A stretch of DNA of 64,000 nucleotides from [Clostridium] ultunense DSM 10521 (GTDB taxonomy: Bacteria; Bacillota; Clostridia; Tissierellales; Tepidimicrobiaceae), in NCBI RefSeq assembly GCF_000511955.1, contig NZ_AZSU01000001.1:160596-224595 (forward strand), read 5' to 3'. Both the position numbers and the translations under genes were made by a program. The notes beneath the pieces were generated by a model. The model searched no databases, was not told where the DNA came from, and worked only from the letters and a program-made list of their open reading frames with translations. This document shows positions 24,584 through 32,979 of the stretch, one piece after another (position 1 is the stretch's first letter; the number at the start of each line of letters is the position of its first letter).

Positions 24584-25460
24584 AAATATTATTAAACAAG
24601 GCTTTCAAGGAATGTGGAGAAATAGGGGAATGGGGCTGGCTTCCGTAGGTTCTATTACTGCCGTATTAGTAATACTTGGCCTTGTTTTAATTATGATATT
24701 GAGTATAAATAATGTAGTAATAGATACAAAGAATAAGTTTGACGAAGTTCAAATTTTTTTAGAAGATGAAATTTCCAATGAGCAATTGAATAGGGTCGAA
24801 AATGAAGCTAAAAATACTAAGGGTGTTCTATCCGTAATATTTCAATCCAAGGAACAAGCTTTAGAGATTATGAAAGAGGAATGGGAAGAGGATGCTTATC
24901 TTCTAGAAGGATTGGAATCCAATCCATTACCAAATACTATAATAGTCCAATTAGAGGATATTGAATATGCTGATTCAGTAGTGGACAAGGTAAAAGACCT
25001 TCAGGGGATAGAAGAGATTAAATATAATAAGGATATTATAGAAAAGTTAGTATTATTTGCTAATTACGTAAGAGGTGGAGGATTGGTCATAGTAGCTATA
25101 CTAGTATTCGTTTCAGTCTTTATTATATCCAATACCATAAAGATTACTGTAACTGCTAGAAGAAGGGAAATAGATATTATGAAATACGTAGGGGCTACCA
25201 ATGGATATATTAGAGGACCTTTTATTATTGAGGGACTGCTCTTTGGTCTTATTGGAGCTATTATATCTATTTTAATTGTTAACTATGGTTATGGGTATTT
25301 CTTTAATAGGGTAAGCGATAAACTATATGTGTTATTTACCGTATACTTAGTACCACCTACTGCATTGATAAAGGATGTTTCCATTATGTTTATTTCAATA
25401 GGGGCAGGAATAGGTGCTTTAGGAAGTCTTGTTTCTTTGAAGAGATTTTTAAATGCATAA
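24558..25460 (+). CDS. ftsX: Cell division protein FtsX
   Basis: About 300 residues: four membrane segments (near residues 25-46, 175-196, 222-245, 275-293) and an extracellular loop between the first two with EVQIFLEDEISNEQLNRVEN and SKEQALEIMKEEWEED. The C-terminal FtsX/MacB-like core includes RRREIDIMKYVGATNGYIRG. It transmits FtsE ATP hydrolysis to the wall hydrolase. Starts ATG 24558 (GTG 24552 also in frame), overlapping ftsE by 26 nt. Confidence 0.93.
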   Translation: MSMSFRILKNIIKQGFQGMWRNRGMGLASVGSITAVLVILGLVLIMILSINNVVIDTKNKFDEVQIFLEDEISNEQLNRVENEAKNTKGVLSVIFQSKEQALEIMKEEWEEDAYLLEGLESNPLPNTIIVQLEDIEYADSVVDKVKDLQGIEEIKYNKDIIEKLVLFANYVRGGGLVIVAILVFVSVFIISNTIKITVTARRREIDIMKYVGATNGYIRGPFIIEGLLFGLIGAIISILIVNYGYGYFFNRVSDKLYVLFTVYLVPPTALIKDVSIMFISIGAGIGALGSLVSLKRFLNA

Positions 25461-25476
25461 AAGGGAGGTAGAAACT

Positions 25477-26616
25477 TTGGGACAGAGAAAAAAAGCTATA
25501 TATTTTATATTAGCTTTAATATTACTTTTTAATTATGCTCTAGTCTTTGCAGACAATAGCCTAGAAGATTTAAAAAACAAAAAGAAAGATGCTCTCCAAC
25601 AATTAGATGAGACAAAGAAAGAGAAAAAAAATATTGAGAAGCAAACCAAAGACGTTAGTATTCAAATCGAAGAATTGGACAAGCAAATGGAGCGGGCAGC
25701 CATTGAGCTAGGAGAAGTAGAAAAAGAATTAGATAAATTAAATAAAGATATAGATAAAACATTGAAGGAATTAGAGGAAGCAGAAGAAAAAATCGCTAGT
25801 AAAGAAGACACCTTTAATTCAAGATTAAGGGTAATGTATAAAAATGGCAATGTAGGTTATATAGAAGTATTATTAGCTGCAGCAGATATAGGGGATTTTT
25901 TAACCAGAAAAGACATGATTCAATCTATTGTTAATCATGATGTAGAATTGATTAAATACATGAAGGAACAAAGGGATATTATTAACAATAAAAAGACGGA
26001 ATTACAGGCTCAAAGGGCTTCTGTGGAGGTAACTAAATCTAAATTACAGGATAGGAAAAAAGAATTAGCTAGCGCTACTAGAGCTAAGGAATTGTTAATG
26101 ACAGAATTGGTGAAAAACAAAAAAGAGTTAGAAAAACAAGAAGATGAGCTAATTAAGTTAGCTAAGGATATAGAATCTGAAATAGTTAAATTACAGCGAG
26201 TAGACGGACCTTATTCTGGTGGGGTTATGTCTTGGCCTGTTCCCGGGCATACTAGGATAAGTTCCCCTTATGGTTATCGAATTCATCCAGTATTTAAGAC
26301 TAAAAAATTACATACGGGAATTGATATTCCTGCATCTACTGGAACTAAAGTTATAGCAGCAACAGATGGAATAGTCATATATTCTGGTACTTTAGGGGGA
26401 TATGGTAAGACTATAATGATAGATCACGGCGGAGGAATTGTTACTTTATATGGGCACAATTCTTCATTAGTGGTTAGCGAGGGTACTAAAGTAAAAAAAG
26501 GAGATACCATAGCAAAAATAGGTAGTACGGGTATTTCAACTGGACCTCATTGTCATTTTGAGGTTAGAAAGAACGGCGCCTATGTAGATCCTATACCATG
26601 GCTGAAGGGGAATTAA
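25477..26616 (+). CDS. EnvC-like coiled-coil M23 peptidase (LytM domain)
   Basis: About 379 residues: signal peptide (KKAIYFILALILLFNYALVFA), a long coiled coil (roughly residues 20-230, with LKNKKKDALQQLDETKKEKK), and a C-terminal M23 domain. The zinc ligands are seen in KLHTGIDIPASTGTKV (H-x3-D) and HCHFEVRKNG (H-x-H), with VTLYGHNS between, so it is probably an active endopeptidase. In Firmicutes such proteins (CwlO/PcsB type) are activated by FtsEX, whose genes directly precede. Start TTG 25477 is chosen for GGGAGG 7 nt upstream; ATG 25453 would precede that site. Confidence 0.92.
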   Translation: MGQRKKAIYFILALILLFNYALVFADNSLEDLKNKKKDALQQLDETKKEKKNIEKQTKDVSIQIEELDKQMERAAIELGEVEKELDKLNKDIDKTLKELEEAEEKIASKEDTFNSRLRVMYKNGNVGYIEVLLAAADIGDFLTRKDMIQSIVNHDVELIKYMKEQRDIINNKKTELQAQRASVEVTKSKLQDRKKELASATRAKELLMTELVKNKKELEKQEDELIKLAKDIESEIVKLQRVDGPYSGGVMSWPVPGHTRISSPYGYRIHPVFKTKKLHTGIDIPASTGTKVIAATDGIVIYSGTLGGYGKTIMIDHGGGIVTLYGHNSSLVVSEGTKVKKGDTIAKIGSTGISTGPHCHFEVRKNGAYVDPIPWLKGN

Positions 26617-26630
26617 TCCCCTTTTTTTAT
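26605..26630 (+). terminator. Rho-independent terminator after the M23 gene
   Basis: AAGGGG / CCCCTT stem with loop AATTAAT, followed by seven T's. Confidence 0.8.
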
Positions 26631-26714
26631 TCTCTATTTTTTCCCATTGTGGTATAATGTTTAGGTAGGCTTAATACAATAGAATACATAATCCATAATA
26701 TCGAGGTGAACAAT

Positions 26715-27938
26715 ATGTCTAAAAAAAGAGTAATAACTTTGATGGTAGTAATAATACTTTTGACAAATATTATTACATTTGGTGCAACCAATTTAATGAC
26801 TATAAAATATAAAGATAAAGTTATATTACCAGCTAAAGAATATGAACAGCTTAAATCTTCATACAAAAAATATTCTAAGGCTATGGGATTGGAAGATTAT
26901 ATTAGAGACAACTTTTTAAAGGATGTAGATGAAGAGCAATTAATGGAAGGACAACTAAAGGGATTGTTTCAAGCTCTAGAGGATCCCTATTCAGTATATA
27001 TGACTGAAGATGAGTTTAAAAGTTTTACAGAACATACTCAAGGAATATATGGAGGTATAGGTGTAATAGTCACTCCTGGAGATGATAATTTAATAACTGT
27101 AGTTTCACCTATTGAAGGTACTCCTGGTGAAAGGGCTGGCCTTAGAACTGGGGATAAGATTATAAAAGTAAATGGAGAAGAATTTACAGCAGATAATATG
27201 GATAAAGCTGTAAAACTAATGAAAGGAGAGCCTAAAACAACAGTCAGTATAACTATTTTAAGAAAAGATAAAGATGGAAAGAATAATTATATAGACTTAG
27301 ATATTGTCCGAGAGGAGATTAGACTGATAACAGTTAAATCCAATATCATAGAAGATAATATAGGCTACATTAAAATAACTTCTTTTGATGAGTTGACTTA
27401 TGAGGATTTTATGAAGGAATTAAATAGTTTAATGAAAAATAACATATCTGGAATTATTTTAGACCTGCGAAATAATCCGGGTGGATTGCTAAATGTATGT
27501 GTAGATATAGCAGATGAACTATTGGGTGAAGGAACAATAGTTTATACAGAAACACGACATGGAGAAAGAGCCTATGAAAAATCCAATAAAAAACATATAG
27601 ATATCCCCTTGGTGGTATTAGTAAACGAGGGTAGTGCAAGTGCCTCTGAAATACTAGCTGGTGCTATTAAAGACCATAATAAGGGAATATTAATAGGCAA
27701 TAAGACCTTTGGTAAAGGGGTAGTCCAAAGAATTAGAGAACTATCTGATGGTTCAGGTTTCAAACTAACGGTATCTGAATATTTTACACCAAATGGAACT
27801 AATATTCATGGTATAGGTATAGAACCTGATATTACGGTAGATTTACCAGAAGAGGTACAGGAAATAGGAATAGAGAACCTAGAACAGGATATACAATTAA
27901 AAACTGCTATAGAAAAGATAAAGGATATAATTAGATAA
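26715..27938 (+). CDS. S41 family C-terminal processing peptidase (CtpA/CtpB type)
   Basis: About 407 residues: N-terminal membrane anchor (ITLMVVIILLTNIITFGA), a helical region, a PDZ domain (about 105-190; GERAGLRTGDKIIKVNGEEF), then the S41 protease core with the catalytic Ser in NEGSASASEILAGAI and the Lys and Gln in TFGKGVVQ. It acts outside the membrane on unfolded or regulated substrates. In Bacillus the equivalent (CtpB, yvjB) lies beside ftsEX and takes part in sporulation signalling; here it holds the same position. ATG 26715 follows CGAGGTG. Confidence 0.92.
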   Translation: MSKKRVITLMVVIILLTNIITFGATNLMTIKYKDKVILPAKEYEQLKSSYKKYSKAMGLEDYIRDNFLKDVDEEQLMEGQLKGLFQALEDPYSVYMTEDEFKSFTEHTQGIYGGIGVIVTPGDDNLITVVSPIEGTPGERAGLRTGDKIIKVNGEEFTADNMDKAVKLMKGEPKTTVSITILRKDKDGKNNYIDLDIVREEIRLITVKSNIIEDNIGYIKITSFDELTYEDFMKELNSLMKNNISGIILDLRNNPGGLLNVCVDIADELLGEGTIVYTETRHGERAYEKSNKKHIDIPLVVLVNEGSASASEILAGAIKDHNKGILIGNKTFGKGVVQRIRELSDGSGFKLTVSEYFTPNGTNIHGIGIEPDITVDLPEEVQEIGIENLEQDIQLKTAIEKIKDIIR

Positions 27939-27968
27939 AGTAGCAGATCATGCAAAGGAGAGCTAAGG

Positions 27969-29132
27969 ATGTATCCTATTTTTCAAATTGTATATTATTC
28001 CATATACAATATATTATCCATTTTAAAATCTCCTTTTTTTTGGATTGTAGTTGGGATCATTTATCTCCAATATAGAAAAATAGGAGAAATGGAGAAGGGG
28101 ATTTTAGGAGAATACCAAAAATCTCCTATCTATAATGTGTTCATATCCACGTTATATGGGCTAATGGGTGGAATTCTAGGTAGTATTATATTTATTACTT
28201 TTGGCATTTCCATAAATCCTAAGGATTTCTACTTTATTTTACCATTAGCTTTACTGTTGTCTATGGTTCATCCTAGATTTATGTGTTTTTCTTATGCTGG
28301 GGGAATAGTTTCCTTAGTAAGTCTTATTTTAGGATGGCCAAGTATAAATGTATCAGAAATTATGTTTGTAATAGGTGTACTTCATCTGGTGGAAAGCTTT
28401 TTAATCCTAGTAGACGGAAGGAATAATAAGATACCAATATTTATGGAAAAGCAGAGGGAGATAATCGGTGGATTTACCATGAACCGATTTTGGCCAGTTC
28501 CATTTTCTATATTTGTCAACAATGGCTATGTATACCCTATTACCATAATGGCCATACTAGGCTATGGTGATTTTGCTTTAGCTAATTTCCCAGAGAAGAA
28601 ATCCAGAGAAACAGCCAGTGCCCTGTCTTTATTCAGTATCATTTTGTTAATTTTATCAAGGTTGTCAATAGAAAACCATTTTTACAAATATGTAGCAGCT
28701 ATATTTGCACCTTTGGCCCATGAAGTAATTATTGCGATAGGTAGAAGAAAAGAAGAAAAAGGAGATTATCTTTTTACGCCTGTAGAACATGGATTAAGGG
28801 TATTGGATACTTTACCCAATAGTGTTGGGGGGAAAATAGGTTTAAATCCGGGAGATATAATATTGAGCATAAATGGACATAGGGTATATTCTAGGGAAGA
28901 TATTGAAGACATACTCTTTTTTAGGCCTAAGTTTATTTGGCTAGATGTATTCGATATAAAAAAGGGAATGGTAACTAAGGAATATAAAAACTATCAGGTG
29001 GGGATAAATAATTTAGGAATAGTAGTAGTTTCCAATATACCCGACCAAATTTTTATAGTAGAAGAATCAAAAGCACCTGTAGTAAGGTTGATTAATAGGT
29101 TTAAAAATAAAAAATCTAAATTTAAAAATTAA
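27969..29132 (+). CDS. PDZ-domain polytopic membrane protein (MinJ/YvjD-like position)
   Basis: A 387-residue protein with about seven or eight membrane segments followed by a cytoplasmic PDZ domain (about 280-350; LDTLPNSVGGKIGLNPGDII and LSINGHRVYSREDIEDIL). Bacillus MinJ, which links the Min system and DivIVA at the septum, shares this topology and the ctpB-adjacent position, so an analogous role is plausible. The sequence alone does not prove it. A palindromic terminator separates it from the convergent lipoprotein gene. Confidence 0.75.
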   Translation: MYPIFQIVYYSIYNILSILKSPFFWIVVGIIYLQYRKIGEMEKGILGEYQKSPIYNVFISTLYGLMGGILGSIIFITFGISINPKDFYFILPLALLLSMVHPRFMCFSYAGGIVSLVSLILGWPSINVSEIMFVIGVLHLVESFLILVDGRNNKIPIFMEKQREIIGGFTMNRFWPVPFSIFVNNGYVYPITIMAILGYGDFALANFPEKKSRETASALSLFSIILLILSRLSIENHFYKYVAAIFAPLAHEVIIAIGRRKEEKGDYLFTPVEHGLRVLDTLPNSVGGKIGLNPGDIILSINGHRVYSREDIEDILFFRPKFIWLDVFDIKKGMVTKEYKNYQVGINNLGIVVVSNIPDQIFIVEESKAPVVRLINRFKNKKSKFKN

Positions 29133-29160
29133 AATGAACCCTAGGGTTCATTTAATTTTT
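29127..29160. terminator. Bidirectional terminator
   Basis: AATTAAAATGAACCC / GGGTTCATTTAATT around TAG, between convergent genes, with T run on the plus strand and A run upstream for the minus strand. Confidence 0.8.
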
Positions 29161-30741
29161 AATGTTTGCTATATCCAATTTTTTTAAGTCTATAGAATAG
29201 ATAATGTTTAAATTACCTTCTTTATGGGGAGGACATAGGTTAACATATCCCCTCTCCTTGCTTGAATCGTAAAATACTTTGTCACTATTTATTTTAGCAA
29301 TAGATGTTAAAGCTTCTTCTTTAATATTAAATTTGTTGATGGTATAATCACTGTTGTGAGTATTTTTTTCTATAACAATTATATTATCCTTATCTAATCT
29401 AAAATAGTTTGCTATATCCTGGCCTAATTTATTTTCAAAGGTATTTTTTTCAATATTATATACACGGAGCATATTCTTATTTTCTTCTTCGACATTTTCC
29501 AAATATATAATATTATGATTATCTGAAAAGTTTACTTTAAAACCTTCACCTATTTTTTTGACTTCAGCTTCATCTTCATAAAAATAGATATTTTTGTTTA
29601 TAGAATCCTGTTGAGACTCAGTAAATACCAAACTGTTATCTAATATATCAAAGGATTCAATATTTTTATCTATTTCAAACACAACATTGGATTTGTTTTC
29701 CCTTAAATCATAGGCTAAAAAGGTAGATAGACCATCTTTTAAATCCATAAAATAAAGTATATTATCGTTTTTCCATTTCATATACTTTGGATTTAAAAAA
29801 GTATTTGGAGTTATTTTATAAGCGGTTTTTTCTTTTTTTGATATAATATAAAGATCGCTTTTATTCTCATCTACTTCAATTATGGAAATACATTCACCAT
29901 TAGGACTGAAGGCAGCCGATTGAATTTTATCTTTTGAAGTATATAATTTTCCACGCTGTCCATTAGTAATATTGTAAGTCCATAAAGTTTCATATTCAAT
30001 ATTATTTTCTACATGGTCTTGCTTATAAAGTAAATAACTATTGGGTATATAATCTAATAGGTATCCATCATCAATATAGGTAGAAATAGCATCTTTTACT
30101 GAGTCCAATATTTCTCCAGTTAAGGCATCTACTTTCACATTTAAATTGATTAATGGAGATCTTGCATTCCCCTTATCGAATATATTGGTGAAGGAAATAT
30201 GCCAAACTATTTGTTCTTTTAATTTAGTTAATTTTACATCTGGTATGGAACTAGGTTCAATTTTAAAATGAGTATAGATTTTATCCAATATTTGGTCTTT
30301 ATTAAACTTTAAAGGAATTGGCTCAAAATTCTGGTTTACAATATTGAACTTAAGGTCTTCAATATTTTCATCAATTGGCTCTTGAATTTCCAGTAGAACT
30401 TGGGGTACTGCCAACTGGATTTCACCTTGTTCTAATAATCTATCTATATATATATTTATGGTGCTACCAGATTTAGTGATTTTATCAACCTTTATACCAG
30501 AGCTTTCTATTAACCCAATATTTGCTAATAGTTTTAAATTCTTAGTCTTCTTAAGTACTTCTACATTTGATTCTGTAGATTGGAAACCTTTAGATAAGGC
30601 GATTTTTTCAATTTTATAGCTTAGAGGTTTTTCCTCCATGTTTTTTTCCATTGCTGGAAGCGGGTTTTCTCCATTATAGCTACAACCAATGATTATAAGG
30701 GTCAGTGCTAATATAATTAAATTGAACAATATTTTTCTCAT
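29152..30741 (-). CDS. Lipoprotein with N-terminal PepSY-like and C-terminal beta-propeller regions
   Basis: A 529-residue protein with a lipobox (ALTLIIIGC, Cys20), so anchored to the outer membrane face. The middle part contains INLNVKVDALTGEILDSVKD, a PepSY-like pattern. From about residue 240 on there are repeated blades typical of WD40/TolB-like propellers: IQSAAFSPNGECISIIEVDE, KYMKWKNDNILYFMDLKD, VFEIDKNIESFDILDNSLVF. The function is not known; possibly a wall-associated sensor. It is divergent from uvrB, sharing a 148-nt intergenic region. Confidence 0.65.
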   Translation of the reverse strand: MRKILFNLIILALTLIIIGCSYNGENPLPAMEKNMEEKPLSYKIEKIALSKGFQSTESNVEVLKKTKNLKLLANIGLIESSGIKVDKITKSGSTINIYIDRLLEQGEIQLAVPQVLLEIQEPIDENIEDLKFNIVNQNFEPIPLKFNKDQILDKIYTHFKIEPSSIPDVKLTKLKEQIVWHISFTNIFDKGNARSPLINLNVKVDALTGEILDSVKDAISTYIDDGYLLDYIPNSYLLYKQDHVENNIEYETLWTYNITNGQRGKLYTSKDKIQSAAFSPNGECISIIEVDENKSDLYIISKKEKTAYKITPNTFLNPKYMKWKNDNILYFMDLKDGLSTFLAYDLRENKSNVVFEIDKNIESFDILDNSLVFTESQQDSINKNIYFYEDEAEVKKIGEGFKVNFSDNHNIIYLENVEEENKNMLRVYNIEKNTFENKLGQDIANYFRLDKDNIIVIEKNTHNSDYTINKFNIKEEALTSIAKINSDKVFYDSSKERGYVNLCPPHKEGNLNIIYSIDLKKLDIANIKN

Positions 30742-30819
30742 AATTAGCTCCTCCTTCCTTAATAGTTTATAATATTAATAGTAATTGTTCAATATTATTT
30801 TATTTTTATTAAAAAGATT

Positions 30820-30847
30820 TTGACTTTAATTATAAATGTAATATAAT
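30820..30847 (+). promoter_or_regulatory. uvrB promoter
   Basis: TTGACT (30820-30825), 16-bp spacer, TATAAT (30842-30847), 14 bp upstream of a LexA box. Confidence 0.6.
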
Positions 30848-30860
30848 AAAATAATAGGAA

Positions 30861-30874
30861 CGAACAAGCGTTCA
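30861..30874. promoter_or_regulatory. LexA (SOS) box upstream of uvrB
   Basis: CGAACAAGCGTTCA fits the Gram-positive LexA/DinR consensus CGAACRNRYGTTYC at all but the last position or so (perfect GAAC-N4-GTTC). It sits between the -10 at 30842 and the start at 30890, where LexA would block transcription; DNA damage would relieve it. Confidence 0.8.
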
Positions 30875-30889
30875 ATTCGAGGTGAATAT

Positions 30890-32869
30890 ATGTATAAATT
30901 TAAAATTCAATCCAATTTTAAGCCTACTGGTGATCAGCCAGAGGCTATAGATAAATTGTCTAATGGCATATTGAACAATTTGAAACATCAAACCCTATTA
31001 GGTGTAACGGGTTCGGGAAAAACCTTTACTATGGCTAATCTAATCGAGAAGGTACAGAAACCTACTCTAGTTATAGCTCATAATAAAACTTTAGCTTATC
31101 AATTAGCTAGTGAATTTAAAGAGTTTTTCCCCAATAATGCAGTAGAATACTTTGTATCTTATTATGATTATTACCAACCTGAGGCATATGTACCCCAAAC
31201 GGACACTTATATTGAAAAAGATGCTTCAATAAACGATGAAATAGATAAATTAAGGCACTCGGCTACTGCTGCTTTATTTGAAAGAAGGGATGTAATTATA
31301 GTGGCTAGTGTATCCTGTATATATGGGCTGGGAGACCCTATTGATTATGAAAATTTAGTAGTCTCCTTAAGGCCAGGTATGATTAAGGATAGGGATGAAA
31401 TAATGCGGAAACTAATTGATATCCAATATATGCGTAACGATGTAAATTTCATTAGAGGGACCTTTAGGGTTAGGGGAGATGTACTGGAGATATTCCCAGC
31501 TTCTTCTAGTGAAAATACCATTAGAGTGGAATTCTTTGGAGATGAAATTGATAGAATAGTGGAAGTCAATCATCTAACTGGCGAGATTATCGGGGCTAGA
31601 AAACATATTTCCATTTTTCCAGCCTCCCATTATGCCACATCTAAAGACAAGATAGATAGGGCTATTATTAGTATAGAAGAAGAACTGGAAGAAAGGTTAA
31701 AGAAATTAAGATCTCAAAACAAATTATTGGAAGCCCAAAGGTTGGAACAGAGAACCAGATATGATATTGAAATGTTAAGAGAAATGGGATTTTGCCAAGG
31801 TATAGAAAACTATTCAAGACATTTAAGTGGGAGAGCACCAGGAAGTAAACCCTATACTTTAATAGATTATTTTCCAAAGGACTTCCTTATAATAGTAGAT
31901 GAATCCCATGTGACTATCCCACAAATCGGGGGTATGTATGAAGGGGATAGATCCAGAAAAACCAATTTAGTCGAATATGGTTTTAGGCTTCCTTCAGCAT
32001 TGGATAATAGGCCTTTAAAGTTTACCGAATTTGAAAACCATATAAACCAGATAATATATGTATCAGCCACGCCAGGGATTTATGAAAAAGAGCATTCAGA
32101 GCAAATAGTAGAACAGATAATCAGGCCAACAGGACTATTGGACCCTAAAATAGATGTAAGGCCTACAGAACATCAGATAGACGATTTGGTAAAGGAAATA
32201 AGGATTAGAGCAGAGAAGAAAGAAAGGGTACTAGTAACTACTTTGACCAAGAAGATGGCGGAAGATTTAACAGATTATTTTAAAGAAATTGGCATTAAGG
32301 TAACCTACCTTCATTCAGACATTGATACCATCGAAAGGATGGAAATTATAAGAGATTTAAGATTGGGTAAATACGATGTATTAGTAGGTATAAATCTATT
32401 AAGAGAAGGTTTAGACTTACCAGAGGTTTCTCTAGTTGCTATATTAGATGCAGATAAGGAAGGGTTTTTAAGGTCAGAGACTTCATTGATACAGACTACA
32501 GGAAGAGCAGCAAGAAACGTATCTGGTCAAGTCATTATGTATGCTGATACTATAACTAAATCCATGGATAGAACTATTAAGGAAACCAATAGAAGAAGAG
32601 AAATACAAGCTAAATATAATAAAGCACACAATATAACGCCAAAATCCATAATTAAAGGAGTAAGGGATGTAATAGAAGCCACTATTGCATTAGAAGAAGA
32701 GGAAAAATATGTAGTTGATACATTTACAGGAGAAGAATTAGAAGTCATGATAGAGAATTTAAGACAATCTATGTTAAAGGCAGCAGAAGAGCTAAACTTT
32801 GAAAAAGCAGCAGAGCTGAGGGACAAGATGATCCAATTAAAGAAAATGCAAGAAGCAGGGCTACAATGA
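30890..32869 (+). CDS. uvrB: UvrABC excinuclease subunit B
   Basis: A 659-residue helicase-like core of nucleotide excision repair. Walker A GVTGSGKT at residues 38-45. The damage-verifying beta-hairpin region is [20 protein letters not shown]. Helicase motifs include LIIVDESHV and the late [18 protein letters not shown]. The C-terminal UVR motif, [20 protein letters not shown], contacts UvrC. Usual length. A LexA box and a good promoter lie upstream; uvrA follows 110 nt later. Confidence 0.97.
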   Translation: MYKFKIQSNFKPTGDQPEAIDKLSNGILNNLKHQTLLGVTGSGKTFTMANLIEKVQKPTLVIAHNKTLAYQLASEFKEFFPNNAVEYFVSYYDYYQPEAYVPQTDTYIEKDASINDEIDKLRHSATAALFERRDVIIVASVSCIYGLGDPIDYENLVVSLRPGMIKDRDEIMRKLIDIQYMRNDVNFIRGTFRVRGDVLEIFPASSSENTIRVEFFGDEIDRIVEVNHLTGEIIGARKHISIFPASHYATSKDKIDRAIISIEEELEERLKKLRSQNKLLEAQRLEQRTRYDIEMLREMGFCQGIENYSRHLSGRAPGSKPYTLIDYFPKDFLIIVDESHVTIPQIGGMYEGDRSRKTNLVEYGFRLPSALDNRPLKFTEFENHINQIIYVSATPGIYEKEHSEQIVEQIIRPTGLLDPKIDVRPTEHQIDDLVKEIRIRAEKKERVLVTTLTKKMAEDLTDYFKEIGIKVTYLHSDIDTIERMEIIRDLRLGKYDVLVGINLLREGLDLPEVSLVAILDADKEGFLRSETSLIQTTGRAARNVSGQVIMYADTITKSMDRTIKETNRRREIQAKYNKAHNITPKSIIKGVRDVIEATIALEEEEKYVVDTFTGEELEVMIENLRQSMLKAAEELNFEKAAELRDKMIQLKKMQEAGLQ

Positions 32870-32918
32870 TTTGTTGATGCAAAAATTGTGAATTGTAACG
32901 GTTATTATTATAATCGCA

Positions 32919-32941
32919 GGGGCAGACCTATGTGTCTGCCC
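32919..32941. repeat. Palindromic intergenic repeat, copy 2 (GGGGCAGACC type)
   Basis: GGGGCAGACCTATGTGTCTG then CCC, differing from the copy at 21828-21856 at one base in the loop. It forms a GGGCAGAC/GTCTGCCC stem between uvrB and uvrA. Confidence 0.7.
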
Positions 32942-32979
32942 GATACTTGTACCAATTTTAAAAAGAGGTGAAATATAAT

